Assembly (NCBI GenBank): GCA_002483145.1
Contig: DLHJ01000014.1
Location: 558,001-622,000 of the forward strand
Source: Cellvibrio sp. UBA7671
Lineage (GTDB): Bacteria; Pseudomonadota; Gammaproteobacteria; Pseudomonadales; Cellvibrionaceae
DNA: 64,000 nucleotides
Direction of reading: 5' to 3'
The position numbers were made by a program, and so were the translations under genes. Below, in pieces: positions 7,653-16,857 of the stretch (position 1 is its first letter; each line of letters begins with the position of its first letter). Under the pieces are notes generated by a model that saw only the letters and a list, made by a program, of their open reading frames with translations, did not search any database and was not told the origin of the DNA.

Positions 7653-10567
7653 GTTACCCAACGTTTGAATTACTGCGCAGCCAAACTATCGATGCATTAA
7701 AAATCCGTGTTGAAGAATATCGCCATAAGGTAACCGGCGCCCAACATATTCATTTGGCTGCCGACAACAATGAAAACGTTTTTCTCGTCGCCCTGCGTAC
7801 AGTCCCGCACGATTCCACCGGCGTCGCCCATATTCTGGAACACACTGCGCTCTGCGGCAGCCAAAAATATCCGGTGCGCGATCCGTTCTTTATGATGGTG
7901 CGCCGTTCGCTCAATACCTTTATGAATGCCTTCACCAGTTCTGATTGGACGGCTTATCCGTTTGCCAGCCAGAATCCAAAAGACTTTAATAATTTGCTCG
8001 ATGTGTATTTGGATGCGGTGTTTTTCTCGCGTCTGGATGAATTGGATTTTGCACAAGAAGGCCATCGCGTTGAATTTGCTGAAGCGGATAACCCCAATTC
8101 TGATTTGGTGTTCAAGGGCGTGGTATTCAATGAAATGAAAGGTGCGATGAGTTCAGTCTCATCGCAAGTGTGGCATACACTCTGTAAATATCTCTACCCA
8201 ACGTCTACTTATCATTACAACAGCGGCGGCGAACCGGAAGATATTCCCAATTTGACCTATCAGCAACTGCAAGATTTTTATCGCACCCACTATCACCCCA
8301 GCAATGCAATTTTCATGACCTACGGTGATATTCCTGCCGCAGTCCATCAAGAAAAATTTGAAGAGCAAGCATTAAGCAAATTTGAAAAACTCGACGAAAT
8401 TATTAGCGTTGGCGATGAAAAACGCTATCACGCACCCATCGCTGTAGAGGAAGCCTATCCGCTCGACGAAAATGATGCGGATGATATTGAACATAAAAAC
8501 CATGTTGTGGTTTCCTGGCTATTGGGTAAAACCACTAATCTGGATGAATCACTGGAAGCACAATTAATTTCCAATATTTTGCTCGACAACAGCGCCTCGC
8601 CATTACAGCAAGCACTGGAAACCAGCGAGTTGGGCCAAGCGCCCTCGCCACTCTGCGGCTTGGATGACTCATCGCGCGAAATGGCATTTGTATGCGGCCT
8701 TGAAGGCTGCGCATTGGAAAATGCAGCAAAAGTTGAAGCGATGATTTTGGGTATCATGCAAAAAGTCGCTGATGAGGGCGTACCACAAGAGCAAATCGAA
8801 GCATCACTGCATCAGTTGGAATTATCTCAGCGCGAAGTTGGTGGCGATGGCTACCCTTATGGATTGCAGTTGATCTTGACGGGCTTAACTTCAGCAACCC
8901 ATCGCGGCGATCCTATCGCATTGTTGGATATGGATGCCGCACTGGAAAATTTGCGCCTTAAAACGCAGAACCCACACTTTATTCAGGAAACCGTACGCAA
9001 ATGGTTGCTGGATAACCCACACCGTGTGCGCTTGACTATGCGCCCGGATTTAAAAATGAATGGGCGCATCCAAGCCGCTGAAATTGCACGCCTCGCGCAA
9101 TTAAAAGCCAGCTTAAGCGAAGATGAAAAACAAACCATTATCGCGCGCACTCACGCCTTGCAAGAGCGCCAGTTGCAACAAGACGATGAAAGTATTTTGC
9201 CCAAAGTCGGCCTGGAAGATATTCCGGCAAACTTGCATTACACCGCTGGCAGCCACGAAAGTTTTCACAACTTTCCATTGCGCCGTTATAGCGCTGGTAC
9301 CAATGGCTTGGTGTACCAGCAAATTACTTGCAAATTGCCCGCACTCACCGATGAACAAATAAGCCTACTGCCCTATTACAGTATCTGTCTCACTGAATTA
9401 GGCGCGGGCGAAAAAGATTATTTAGCTAACCAGCGCTGGCAATCCCAGGTTGTCGGCTCAATCCATGCCTTTAGCAGCATTCGCGGTGCAGGCGATGATG
9501 TGCAAAAAATTGATGCCTATTTAACCCTCTCATCCAAAGCATTGAGCCGCAACAGCGCAGCCATGAATGATTTGATGAAAAATACCTTATTGCATGTTCG
9601 CTTTGATGAACTTGGGCGCATACGTGAATTAATTGCACAAAACCGTGCACGTCGCGAGCAGAGTATTACTGGCCACGGCCATAGTTTAGCGATGACTGCC
9701 GCTTGTGCGGGAATGAGCCCCGCCGCAAAAGTATCGCATCAACTGGGCGGGCTTGAAGGTATCGCCGCTGTAAAAGCACTGGACAACTCGCTGGAGGATG
9801 AAAAAAATCTCGCTAATTTTGCGACGCAATTAAACGCAATCCATCAATTGGTTTTACAAGCGCCCAAGCAATTTTTAATTGTCGGGGAACAGGAACATTT
9901 GGATAGCTATCGCGATGACCTGCAAGCGCGCTGGACAAATGAAATAACGCGCAATGATTTCGCTTCATTTGATCTCGCCCCTGTGAGCGAAACGATCCGC
10001 GAAGCCTGGATTACCAATACCCAAGTAAATTTCTGCGCTAAAGCCTATCCCACAGTGCCGAGTGAACACCCGGATGCCGCTGCACTTACCGTGCTCGGCG
10101 GATTTCTACGCAACGGTTATTTACATCGCGCGATTCGCGAACAAGGCGGCGCTTACGGCGGCGGCGCAAGCCAGGACAGCAACAGCGCTGCGTTCCGTTT
10201 TTATTCCTACCGCGATCCACGCTTGAGCGAAACTTTGAAAGATTTTGATGATTCATTGGTCTGGCTGCAGGAGACTGATCACCAATGGCAATCCGTTGAA
10301 GAAGCCATTCTTGGTGTTATCGGCAGTATCGATAAACCCGGCTCCCCAGCCGGTGAGGCCAAATCGACCTATCAGGCAGAATTATTTGGCCGCACACGCG
10401 AGAAACGCGAGCTGTTCCGCAATCGCGTATTGGCCGTCACAGTTGCCGATCTGAAGCGCGTGGCTAATACCTACTTGGTACCAGAGAAAGCCAGCATCGC
10501 GCTAGTCACGCACGCCGGTCACAAAGAGTTGGCAGAAAAAATGGGGCTCACGCTCAAGACTTGTTAA
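7649..10567 (+). CDS. M16C insulinase-family metalloprotease (presequence protease-like)
   Basis: A 972-aa peptidase of the pitrilysin/PreP subfamily. The inverted zinc motif HILEH sits at residues 61-65 and the distal ligand Glu at about 162 in VVFNEMKGAM. The C-terminal half contains the AIREQGGAYGGGASQD segment, a conserved substrate-binding block of this subfamily. Four homologous domains clamshell around short peptides; organellar relatives degrade targeting peptides. There is no signal peptide, so it probably works as a cytoplasmic oligopeptidase. The start overlaps the stop of the DTW gene (ATGA). Confidence 0.9.
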   Translation: MSYPTFELLRSQTIDALKIRVEEYRHKVTGAQHIHLAADNNENVFLVALRTVPHDSTGVAHILEHTALCGSQKYPVRDPFFMMVRRSLNTFMNAFTSSDWTAYPFASQNPKDFNNLLDVYLDAVFFSRLDELDFAQEGHRVEFAEADNPNSDLVFKGVVFNEMKGAMSSVSSQVWHTLCKYLYPTSTYHYNSGGEPEDIPNLTYQQLQDFYRTHYHPSNAIFMTYGDIPAAVHQEKFEEQALSKFEKLDEIISVGDEKRYHAPIAVEEAYPLDENDADDIEHKNHVVVSWLLGKTTNLDESLEAQLISNILLDNSASPLQQALETSELGQAPSPLCGLDDSSREMAFVCGLEGCALENAAKVEAMILGIMQKVADEGVPQEQIEASLHQLELSQREVGGDGYPYGLQLILTGLTSATHRGDPIALLDMDAALENLRLKTQNPHFIQETVRKWLLDNPHRVRLTMRPDLKMNGRIQAAEIARLAQLKASLSEDEKQTIIARTHALQERQLQQDDESILPKVGLEDIPANLHYTAGSHESFHNFPLRRYSAGTNGLVYQQITCKLPALTDEQISLLPYYSICLTELGAGEKDYLANQRWQSQVVGSIHAFSSIRGAGDDVQKIDAYLTLSSKALSRNSAAMNDLMKNTLLHVRFDELGRIRELIAQNRARREQSITGHGHSLAMTAACAGMSPAAKVSHQLGGLEGIAAVKALDNSLEDEKNLANFATQLNAIHQLVLQAPKQFLIVGEQEHLDSYRDDLQARWTNEITRNDFASFDLAPVSETIREAWITNTQVNFCAKAYPTVPSEHPDAAALTVLGGFLRNGYLHRAIREQGGAYGGGASQDSNSAAFRFYSYRDPRLSETLKDFDDSLVWLQETDHQWQSVEEAILGVIGSIDKPGSPAGEAKSTYQAELFGRTREKRELFRNRVLAVTVADLKRVANTYLVPEKASIALVTHAGHKELAEKMGLTLKTC

Positions 10568-10589
10568 GTAACAACCTGTAACCAAGTGT

Positions 10590-10630
10590 GCCGGGGCGCA
10601 TAGTTTTCCCCCGGCCACATAGTTTTCCCC
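10590..10630. repeat. GC-rich hairpin with a 13-bp direct repeat
   Basis: CATAGTTTTCCCC occurs twice, at 10599-10611 and 10618-10630. The first copy lies in the loop of a GCCGGGG / CCCCCGGC inverted repeat just after the M16C protease gene. It may terminate that operon, although no clean T-run follows. Confidence 0.55.
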
Positions 10631-10710
10631 ACTAAAGTCATCTAGTATTGCTCGATAACGAATTGCACAACAATTTCTACAATAAGCTGCATTGATACCT
10701 GCCGACACTT

Positions 10711-11577
10711 ATGACCATCAGCCCGCTGGAATATAGCGCCGCTTCCCACCCGGGATTACTGCGCGACAACAACGAAGACTGTTTCCTCAGTCGGCCTGAA
10801 CACGGGCTATGGCTAGTCGCCGACGGCATGGGTGGTCACGAAGCTGGCGAAGTCGCTAGCGCCATCGTGCGCGATACCATTGAACGCGAAACCCAAGACA
10901 ACCCTAACATCTCTCTCCTCGATTCCATCCAACACGCCCATTCCAGCATCCTCACTTCGGCGGCACGAGGGATAGGCGCGCCCGGTATGGGCTCAACAGT
11001 GGTTGCACTAAAAAGTAATTCCGAAAAATATCAGGTGGCCTGGGTCGGAGATAGCCGCGCCTATTTGTGGACCCCCACGCGCGAGGGCGGACGCTTGGAG
11101 CAATTGAGTGTCGATCACTCTTATGTGCAGATGTTGGTAGAGACCGGCGTGATTCGTCCGGAAGACGCCGAATTCCATCCGGAAAAAAATATCATTACCC
11201 AATGTTTGGGGATGCAGGAGTTGGCGCAGGTCAGGGTCGATGTTGTCGAACACGAGTGGCAAAAAGATCAGTGGATTTTATTGTGTAGTGATGGACTGAC
11301 TGATGAAGTCAGCGATAAAACCATCGCGCAAATTTTATGTGAGTCACAGGATTGTTTAGCGGCAGTGGATCAATTGCTACACGCCGCACTGACCAGCGGT
11401 GGGCGCGACAACATCACCTTACAAATTATTGAATCGCCCTTACGCGATAATTTCGCGCGCAAGGGTTTGTGGCAATGGGTGCCCTATCTCACCGGTAAAC
11501 CCGGTACCGATGCCTGGATTTTCGGCACAGCACTGGCATCACTATTAGGGCTATTAGTTTATGTAGTACATTTTTAA
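10711..11577 (+). CDS. PP2C-family Ser/Thr protein phosphatase, membrane-anchored
   Basis: A 288-aa PPM/PP2C phosphatase with the metal-binding motifs in order: LRDNNEDCFL, LVADGMGGHEAGEVAS, GMGSTVVAL, WVGDSRAYLW, LCSDGLTDEVSD and GGRDNITLQ. A C-terminal hydrophobic segment (about residues 268-287) should anchor it in the inner membrane with the catalytic domain in the cytoplasm. It lies 85 nt upstream of a Ser/Thr kinase gene on the same strand, so it probably reverses phosphorylation by that kinase. No FHA, VgrG or other type VI secretion genes are nearby, unlike the PppA/PpkA pair of that system. Confidence 0.92.
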   Translation: MTISPLEYSAASHPGLLRDNNEDCFLSRPEHGLWLVADGMGGHEAGEVASAIVRDTIERETQDNPNISLLDSIQHAHSSILTSAARGIGAPGMGSTVVALKSNSEKYQVAWVGDSRAYLWTPTREGGRLEQLSVDHSYVQMLVETGVIRPEDAEFHPEKNIITQCLGMQELAQVRVDVVEHEWQKDQWILLCSDGLTDEVSDKTIAQILCESQDCLAAVDQLLHAALTSGGRDNITLQIIESPLRDNFARKGLWQWVPYLTGKPGTDAWIFGTALASLLGLLVYVVHF

Positions 11578-11662
11578 CAATTTCCGACACCTGTACGATT
11601 TCTAACAACATCGCACAGCAGCAAAAATTACACTAAAAATTTTATACAGATACTGATTTGTT

Positions 11663-14071
11663 ATGGCAATGCATATTCCCGGCTATCGGGTGATAAGAAA
11701 AATTAACCAGGGTGGGATGTCCACAGTTTACCTCGCGATCCAAATCAGCGTGGGGCGTGTTGTCGCGTTAAAAGTAATGAACCCGCAACTCAATAGTGAC
11801 CCCGCTTTTAGTGAACGTTTCCAACGCGAAGCCACTATTGTAGGGCAATTGTCTCATCCTAACATTGTGGCGATTTACGATATCGGCCGCCATGAAGATT
11901 TAAATTACATCGCCATGGATTACCTGCCCAACGGCTCAGTACACGACAAAATGAGCACAGGGTTAAGCGGTGAAGAAGTGCTACGTATAACGCGTGAAAT
12001 TGCGAGCGCACTTGATCACGCACACGAGAAAGGTTATATCCACCGCGATATCAAACCGGAAAATGTTTTATTCCGCGCCGATAATTCTGCAGTGCTGTCA
12101 GACTTTGGTGTAGCACGCGGCCTGGCCGCCAATTCGCGCATGACCCATGTAGGTACAGTCGTCGGCACGCCGCACTATATGAGCCCAGAACAAACTAAAG
12201 GCAATAGCGTTGATGGTCGCTCTGACCTCTACAGTTTGGGCATCGTCTTTTATGAAATGCTCACCGGCACGCTTCCCTACCAAGGTGATGAAGCCGTTAC
12301 CATCGCCCTCAAACATATCAGCGCACCCATCCCCAAATTGCCCATGCAATATTTGGCTTACCAGAAAATTCTGGAAAAATTATTAGCCAAAGACCCGGAG
12401 CAGCGCTTTCAGCGCGGGCGTGATTTAATTGTTGCAATCGAGGATTTGGATAAAAATTACCGCGCGCCCAGTACAACGGTAACCCACCCGGCTGATCTTA
12501 CGGTGATGAATTTGGCGCGCGCACTTATATCGGCAACCTACAATGCCGTGCGTTGGCGCTGGAATAAAATTCGTGCCTTGCGTTGGAATCCGAGCAGGGG
12601 CTTTTATCAGCGCCCCTCTACCAAAATCACTGAAATTTTTTTTAATGAACAACACACACCCGCACTGACAGTGCGGGCAGAAATTGAAACCCAAATCCAT
12701 AAAGCCTTTAGCCAAAAAAATGCAGCCTTTGCAAAACTGGGCACAGCGGCAAGCATTATGATAATTGGTTGGTGTGGCTTTAGTATTTGGTATGCCAAAA
12801 CGACTAACGCTAACGCAAACGCTTCTTTTACTGGGAAACTGGCACTGGCCACTGCCGATTTTTTTATTGAATTGCCCACCGCAACGCCATTAAACCCGGC
12901 GCTCAATACAGCAATCGTATCAAGTAGTGCGCAATCCAGTAGTACCCAAACAGTAAATGCAGTAACACAGGATGCCGCCGCGAATACCACTGCGACGCTG
13001 ACAACTACCAGTGAGGCAACACTGGCCCCCATTGATATGGCCACAACTGCGTCAGCCAGCAGCAGCGATGCAATCATTAGCGGTGGTTCGTCCAGCAGCT
13101 CACCACTTATCACCTATGCACTCACCGTAAAAACCTCACCTGCACAAGCGCGTGTGCGTATATTAAATATTCCTGACCGCTATCAACCGGGCATCCTGTT
13201 ACCTGCCGGGAGTTATCACATAGAAGTCAGCCAAACGGGTTACGATACACAACGCACCTGGATTGATATTGTCGACCAGGATCTCACCCCTACATTTTCA
13301 TTAACCGAGAGCATTGCACCGGGAGATGAAATTAGCAGTCAGGTAATTACCTCCATAAAAAGCGACGGCCCGGAGATGATCAGCATCCCCACCGGCACTT
13401 TTTTTATGGGGAATAAAGATGACCCGCTAACAATGCCCGTGCATAAAGTCACCATCAGTAAACCTTTTGCGATGAGCAAATACGAAATCACTTTTGACGA
13501 TTATGATATGTTCGCGCAGGCAACCAATCGCGCATTACCGAGCGATAATCGCTGGGGACGCGGCAATCGCCCGGTGATCAATGTGAGCTTTGACGATGCG
13601 AGCGCCTACGTGCGCTGGCTGAGTGAAACTACTGGCAAAAAGTATCGCCTACCAACCGAGTCCGAATGGGAATATGTCGCCCGCGCCGATACCAACTCAT
13701 TATTCTGGTGGGGCAATGATGTGAAAGAAGCCAGCGGCCGCGCTAATTGCCGCCGCGGCTGCAACAGCAAATTTTCCGGTTTATTCGGCGCGAAAACAGC
13801 ACCAGTGGGCAGCTACCCTGCTAATGGTTTTGGTATTTACGACACCGCTGGCAATGTCGCTGAATGGGTGGAAGATTGTTTTACCGACAACTACACACTG
13901 CACCCGAAAAATGGACAGGCAATGTTAGTAAAAAGCTGTGATTCACATGTGGTGCGCGGTGGCTCGGCAAAAGACAACGCCGAGCGTCTTGCTAATCACA
14001 TTCGCGATTATCACCGCACTGAAATTTTTGATGTGCATTTAGGGTTCCGTGTAGTGATGGAACTGAAATAG
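11663..14071 (+). CDS. Transmembrane Ser/Thr kinase fused to PEGA and FGE-sulfatase-like domains
   Basis: An 802-aa protein with four parts. (1) A cytoplasmic Hanks-type kinase, about residues 8-270: Gly loop INQGGMSTVYLA, Lys37, HRDIKPEN from 127, DFG at 147, and GTPHYMSPEQ; every catalytic residue is present. (2) A transmembrane helix at about 359-377. (3) A Ser/Thr/Ala-rich linker and a PEGA-like domain at about 480-545 (VKTSPAQARVRIL, GSYHIEVSQTGYDTQ). (4) A C-terminal formylglycine-generating-enzyme-like domain from about 569 to the end (IPTGTFFMGN, RLPTESEWEYVARA, GNVAEWVEDCF, VVRGGSAKD, LGFRVV). The Cys pair needed by true FGE is absent, so the domain is probably a binding fold in the periplasm that senses a ligand for the kinase. 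Confidence 0.9.
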   Translation: MAMHIPGYRVIRKINQGGMSTVYLAIQISVGRVVALKVMNPQLNSDPAFSERFQREATIVGQLSHPNIVAIYDIGRHEDLNYIAMDYLPNGSVHDKMSTGLSGEEVLRITREIASALDHAHEKGYIHRDIKPENVLFRADNSAVLSDFGVARGLAANSRMTHVGTVVGTPHYMSPEQTKGNSVDGRSDLYSLGIVFYEMLTGTLPYQGDEAVTIALKHISAPIPKLPMQYLAYQKILEKLLAKDPEQRFQRGRDLIVAIEDLDKNYRAPSTTVTHPADLTVMNLARALISATYNAVRWRWNKIRALRWNPSRGFYQRPSTKITEIFFNEQHTPALTVRAEIETQIHKAFSQKNAAFAKLGTAASIMIIGWCGFSIWYAKTTNANANASFTGKLALATADFFIELPTATPLNPALNTAIVSSSAQSSSTQTVNAVTQDAAANTTATLTTTSEATLAPIDMATTASASSSDAIISGGSSSSSPLITYALTVKTSPAQARVRILNIPDRYQPGILLPAGSYHIEVSQTGYDTQRTWIDIVDQDLTPTFSLTESIAPGDEISSQVITSIKSDGPEMISIPTGTFFMGNKDDPLTMPVHKVTISKPFAMSKYEITFDDYDMFAQATNRALPSDNRWGRGNRPVINVSFDDASAYVRWLSETTGKKYRLPTESEWEYVARADTNSLFWWGNDVKEASGRANCRRGCNSKFSGLFGAKTAPVGSYPANGFGIYDTAGNVAEWVEDCFTDNYTLHPKNGQAMLVKSCDSHVVRGGSAKDNAERLANHIRDYHRTEIFDVHLGFRVVMELK

Positions 14072-14090
14072 ATATGAGCAGCTAAACGTT

Positions 14091-15110
14091 ATGCTAACGG
14101 TTCTCAGCCAATGGATGATCGGTTTTTCGTTTGTGTGCCTTGTGCTTTTGTGGCTGGTTTACTGGTCAGTGTTTAAGGCATTTGAAAAAACCTGGCTCTC
14201 TAAAATGGCATGCACTTCAATGTTAATTGCACTTGCGCTATTGCAATGGCATCACTGGCAATGGATTGCTCTGGATGAGTCCATTTTCAATAACGCTGCA
14301 TACTTGGCAATATTGTTTCTTGCCGCTCCGTCGTTTTACCTGTTTAGTCGTGAACTCCTGCAATTCAATACACGCAATCATCCATTATTACTATTGCATT
14401 TTATCCCATTAATAATCAGTCCCTGGCTAAGCGGTGTAATCGGTATTCCCATTGCATTTAGTATCGGCTGCGGTTACGCGCTTTGGTTGTGTCTGATCAT
14501 TTTCAAACTGCGTGGTCAGCGTCAGCATTTCTCACTCGAGTTCGTAACCTTTGCTGCATTTGCAGCCATAGCGCTATTTATTTTATTAATTGGCCTGCTG
14601 GCGCCTTGGGTGGGCGAGTTCTGGTTTGTAATTGCCTATAGCAATCTAATCGGGCTGGCTCTACTGGCGATGCTCTACCTACAACTGCGTTTTCCTGATA
14701 TCACTCAAAAAACCTGCGATGCCGTCGCCGCCAGCTATGCAGCATCCACACTCAAAAACACCGATTGCGCCGCATTGGTGAGCCAGCTAAAACAACTGCT
14801 GCTTGAGCAAAAAATCTATCGCAATGAAAACCTGAACTTATCTACCCTCGCCGACAATCTCGCGTTAAGCAGTCACCAAACCTCTGAGCTTATTAATACT
14901 CACTTCGGTCAAAGTTTTTCCCGCTTGATTCGCGAACATCGGGTCAATGAAGCCAAGCAGCAGTTAGTTAATGAACCCAAGGCATCGGTGCTATCGATTG
15001 GGCTAGCAGTAGGGTTCAGCACCCAGTCAAACTTTTACTCTGCATTCCGTGAACTGACCGGTGAAACGCCGGGCCAATTTCGCAAACGCATGGGGATCGC
15101 AGACACTTAA
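14091..15110 (+). CDS. AraC-family regulator with N-terminal membrane domain
   Basis: A 339-aa protein. The N-terminal about 210 residues form some six or seven hydrophobic helices; the C-terminal about 100 residues are an AraC/XylS double helix-turn-helix domain (LSTLADNLALSSHQTSELINTHFG, VLSIGLAVGFSTQSNFYSAFRELTGETPGQFRKR). Membrane-integrated AraC regulators of this architecture are common in gammaproteobacteria and Bacteroidetes; the ligand is unknown. The gene begins 19 nt after the kinase gene. It is followed by a set of small membrane-protein genes on the same strand, which are plausible targets, but this is inferred from position only. Confidence 0.85.
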   Translation: MLTVLSQWMIGFSFVCLVLLWLVYWSVFKAFEKTWLSKMACTSMLIALALLQWHHWQWIALDESIFNNAAYLAILFLAAPSFYLFSRELLQFNTRNHPLLLLHFIPLIISPWLSGVIGIPIAFSIGCGYALWLCLIIFKLRGQRQHFSLEFVTFAAFAAIALFILLIGLLAPWVGEFWFVIAYSNLIGLALLAMLYLQLRFPDITQKTCDAVAASYAASTLKNTDCAALVSQLKQLLLEQKIYRNENLNLSTLADNLALSSHQTSELINTHFGQSFSRLIREHRVNEAKQQLVNEPKASVLSIGLAVGFSTQSNFYSAFRELTGETPGQFRKRMGIADT

Positions 15111-15329
15111 CCCTCATCAATTCCTTTAAACGGTATTTCAATCTCTCCATTCACTCCAAAATGATCATTCTGGAGTTTTATAAGCCATTGTTTTTTATAA
15201 GAAAATAACGACAGCATAAATACTTATTACAAAACGATAAAAACGGAAGCCCCACCTCTCCCGGATCGACAAAATCCCTGTTGTGCGCTGTAACCGCAGC
15301 CAGTACTCACCACACAACAGGAGCTTTTT

Positions 15330-15695
15330 ATGCTGAATCTTGCCATCTACTGTTTTTACCTTGCCATTAGCCTGCTGATCACCATCCACATCGGCAAACT
15401 GCTCAACCAAAATGGAGTGATTTTTCTCACCAATCAATTGGTGGGCAATAAACCCTTGGCGCTGGCCATTAACAACCTGCTACTTATCGGCTACTACCTG
15501 ATCAACATTGGCTACATCTTACTGGTACTGAACCTGGGTACATCGGCCATGGCGAATGGCGAACTGAATGGTCAGCTTTATTTTCTCACCCGCAATCTTG
15601 GACTGGTCACTCTCATGCTCGGCGCGATGCATATGATTTTGTTGTACGTACTGGCCAATTGGAAGCCAGATGTTCAGGTCACCGAAGAACAATAA
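15330..15695 (+). CDS. Small polytopic membrane protein, unknown function
   Basis: A 121-aa protein with three or four predicted hydrophobic helices (about residues 2-24, 44-70, 85-108), starting at an ATG with AGGAGC 5-10 nt upstream. It is the first gene of a run of small membrane-protein genes (15330-16857) behind the AraC-type regulator. No family recognised. Confidence 0.75.
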   Translation: MLNLAIYCFYLAISLLITIHIGKLLNQNGVIFLTNQLVGNKPLALAINNLLLIGYYLINIGYILLVLNLGTSAMANGELNGQLYFLTRNLGLVTLMLGAMHMILLYVLANWKPDVQVTEEQ

Positions 15696-15729
15696 TTTCA
15701 CCACAACCTATTTCCGATTGGAGCACACC

Positions 15730-16164
15730 ATGTCCTTATTTAATTCTGCCTGTTTACGTTTACCCATTGGCCTGTTGTTAGTCGGCTTACTGGTTCCTGC
15801 CATTCTTGCGCTGGCTGCACCGCAATTTATCGATGTTTTTGAGGGTTTGCCTCACTGGTTATCCAGTTGGATTTATTTAGCACTCTCATGGCTCGCCGTA
15901 CGTCTTACCTGTAAACAATTATTGGAATCCAGCTTACCTGCAGATGAATGCCCTAACGGACCCGCGGGTTTACAGGCACATACCCGCACCGCCGAGCTCC
16001 TCATTATGGGCACAGCACTGCTAAGCCTGAGCTGGGGATCAGGCCCTGAATACATTGAAGAAGCGATGTTATTTGTGAGTATGCGTTTGGGAATTACGCT
16101 GCTGTTACTAGGAGGAATGGTGTTGGTGTTTACCCATATCAAAATGCGGGGACTGCAGGAGTAA
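15730..16164 (+). CDS. Small membrane protein, unknown function
   Basis: A 144-aa protein. The ATG at 15730 is preceded by TTGGAGCACACC, a good ribosome site; a longer upstream reading would overlap the previous gene. Four hydrophobic helices are visible (about residues 11-33, 45-62, 89-107, 118-140). It probably belongs to the same transcript as the preceding membrane protein. No recognised domain. Confidence 0.75.
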   Translation: MSLFNSACLRLPIGLLLVGLLVPAILALAAPQFIDVFEGLPHWLSSWIYLALSWLAVRLTCKQLLESSLPADECPNGPAGLQAHTRTAELLIMGTALLSLSWGSGPEYIEEAMLFVSMRLGITLLLLGGMVLVFTHIKMRGLQE

Positions 16165-16169
16165 TAGTG

Positions 16170-16343
16170 ATGAATTCAATTTGGATAAAACGTTTTTCGC
16201 TAACACTCATTGCAATTTTATTGCTCAGTGTATGCAAAGAATTCTACCAGCAAAAATCGCCACGAGAACAAATAATCGAATTCTGTGAAGAGTATTACAG
16301 CACCGGTAAAAGACCGGCCCACATTGAGTTACCTTGTCACTAA
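16170..16343 (+). CDS. Short exported or membrane peptide (57 aa)
   Basis: An ATG five bases after the previous stop codon opens a 57-codon frame ending in TAA. The product has a basic N-terminus and a hydrophobic segment (residues about 9-22, FSLTLIAILLLSVC), then a charged tail with two more Cys and the end ELPCH. It could be a small membrane protein; SVC is a poor lipobox. It fills the gap between two membrane genes with normal spacing, which supports it being real, but no homologue is recognised. Confidence 0.5.
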   Translation: MNSIWIKRFSLTLIAILLLSVCKEFYQQKSPREQIIEFCEEYYSTGKRPAHIELPCH

Positions 16344-16356
16344 TAGGAAATAGATC

Positions 16357-16857
16357 ATGAAAAAAATCATCAAACCCATGCTCGTTATTGAGTTTATCGC
16401 CTGCTTCAGTTGCATCGCATTATTGTGGGGAACCGGATGCTTTTTTGCATTTTACTGGCTATTTGATCTCTTTAATAATATTGAGGACAATCTGGCTGGC
16501 TTTTTATTCTTACTGTGGATAATCGCCGGTGGTATTGGATTAGCTGGTGCTATCACATTGCTAATCCACCTTCTGCAAACTCAGAATGGAGACGCAAATC
16601 CCCGGCAACTAAAAGCCATTATTTATGTCTCGATTATTACTGGCATGATTGCCAATATTATCCTCAACTTTATGTTTAGCGACATTTGGCAAGATGTCAC
16701 AGTGCAGTTCACATTGAGCGGATTATGGGTAATAGTCATACTCAATGCGCCAATAATCTGCACACTACATTTTCTTTGGCTCAATTGTCGTCACAACCGA
16801 GATGTAAGCAAGCGCTGCTGGCTTAAGAATTGTTTACCAACACCGCAACAAACATAG
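16357..16857 (+). CDS. Polytopic membrane protein, unknown function
   Basis: A 166-aa protein beginning at an ATG with AGGAAAT upstream. Four hydrophobic helices are visible (about residues 8-34, 45-70, 85-107, 118-146). It is the last member of the small membrane-protein run; its 3' end overlaps the end of the convergent RNA methyltransferase gene by 35 bp. No domain recognised. Confidence 0.7.
   Translation: MKKIIKPMLVIEFIACFSCIALLWGTGCFFAFYWLFDLFNNIEDNLAGFLFLLWIIAGGIGLAGAITLLIHLLQTQNGDANPRQLKAIIYVSIITGMIANIILNFMFSDIWQDVTVQFTLSGLWVIVILNAPIICTLHFLWLNCRHNRDVSKRCWLKNCLPTPQQT

Noticed and set aside
10711-14071. PP2C/kinase pair as part of a type VI secretion cluster
   Set aside because: None of the Tss, VgrG, Hcp or FHA genes are nearby; domain layout of the kinase also differs.
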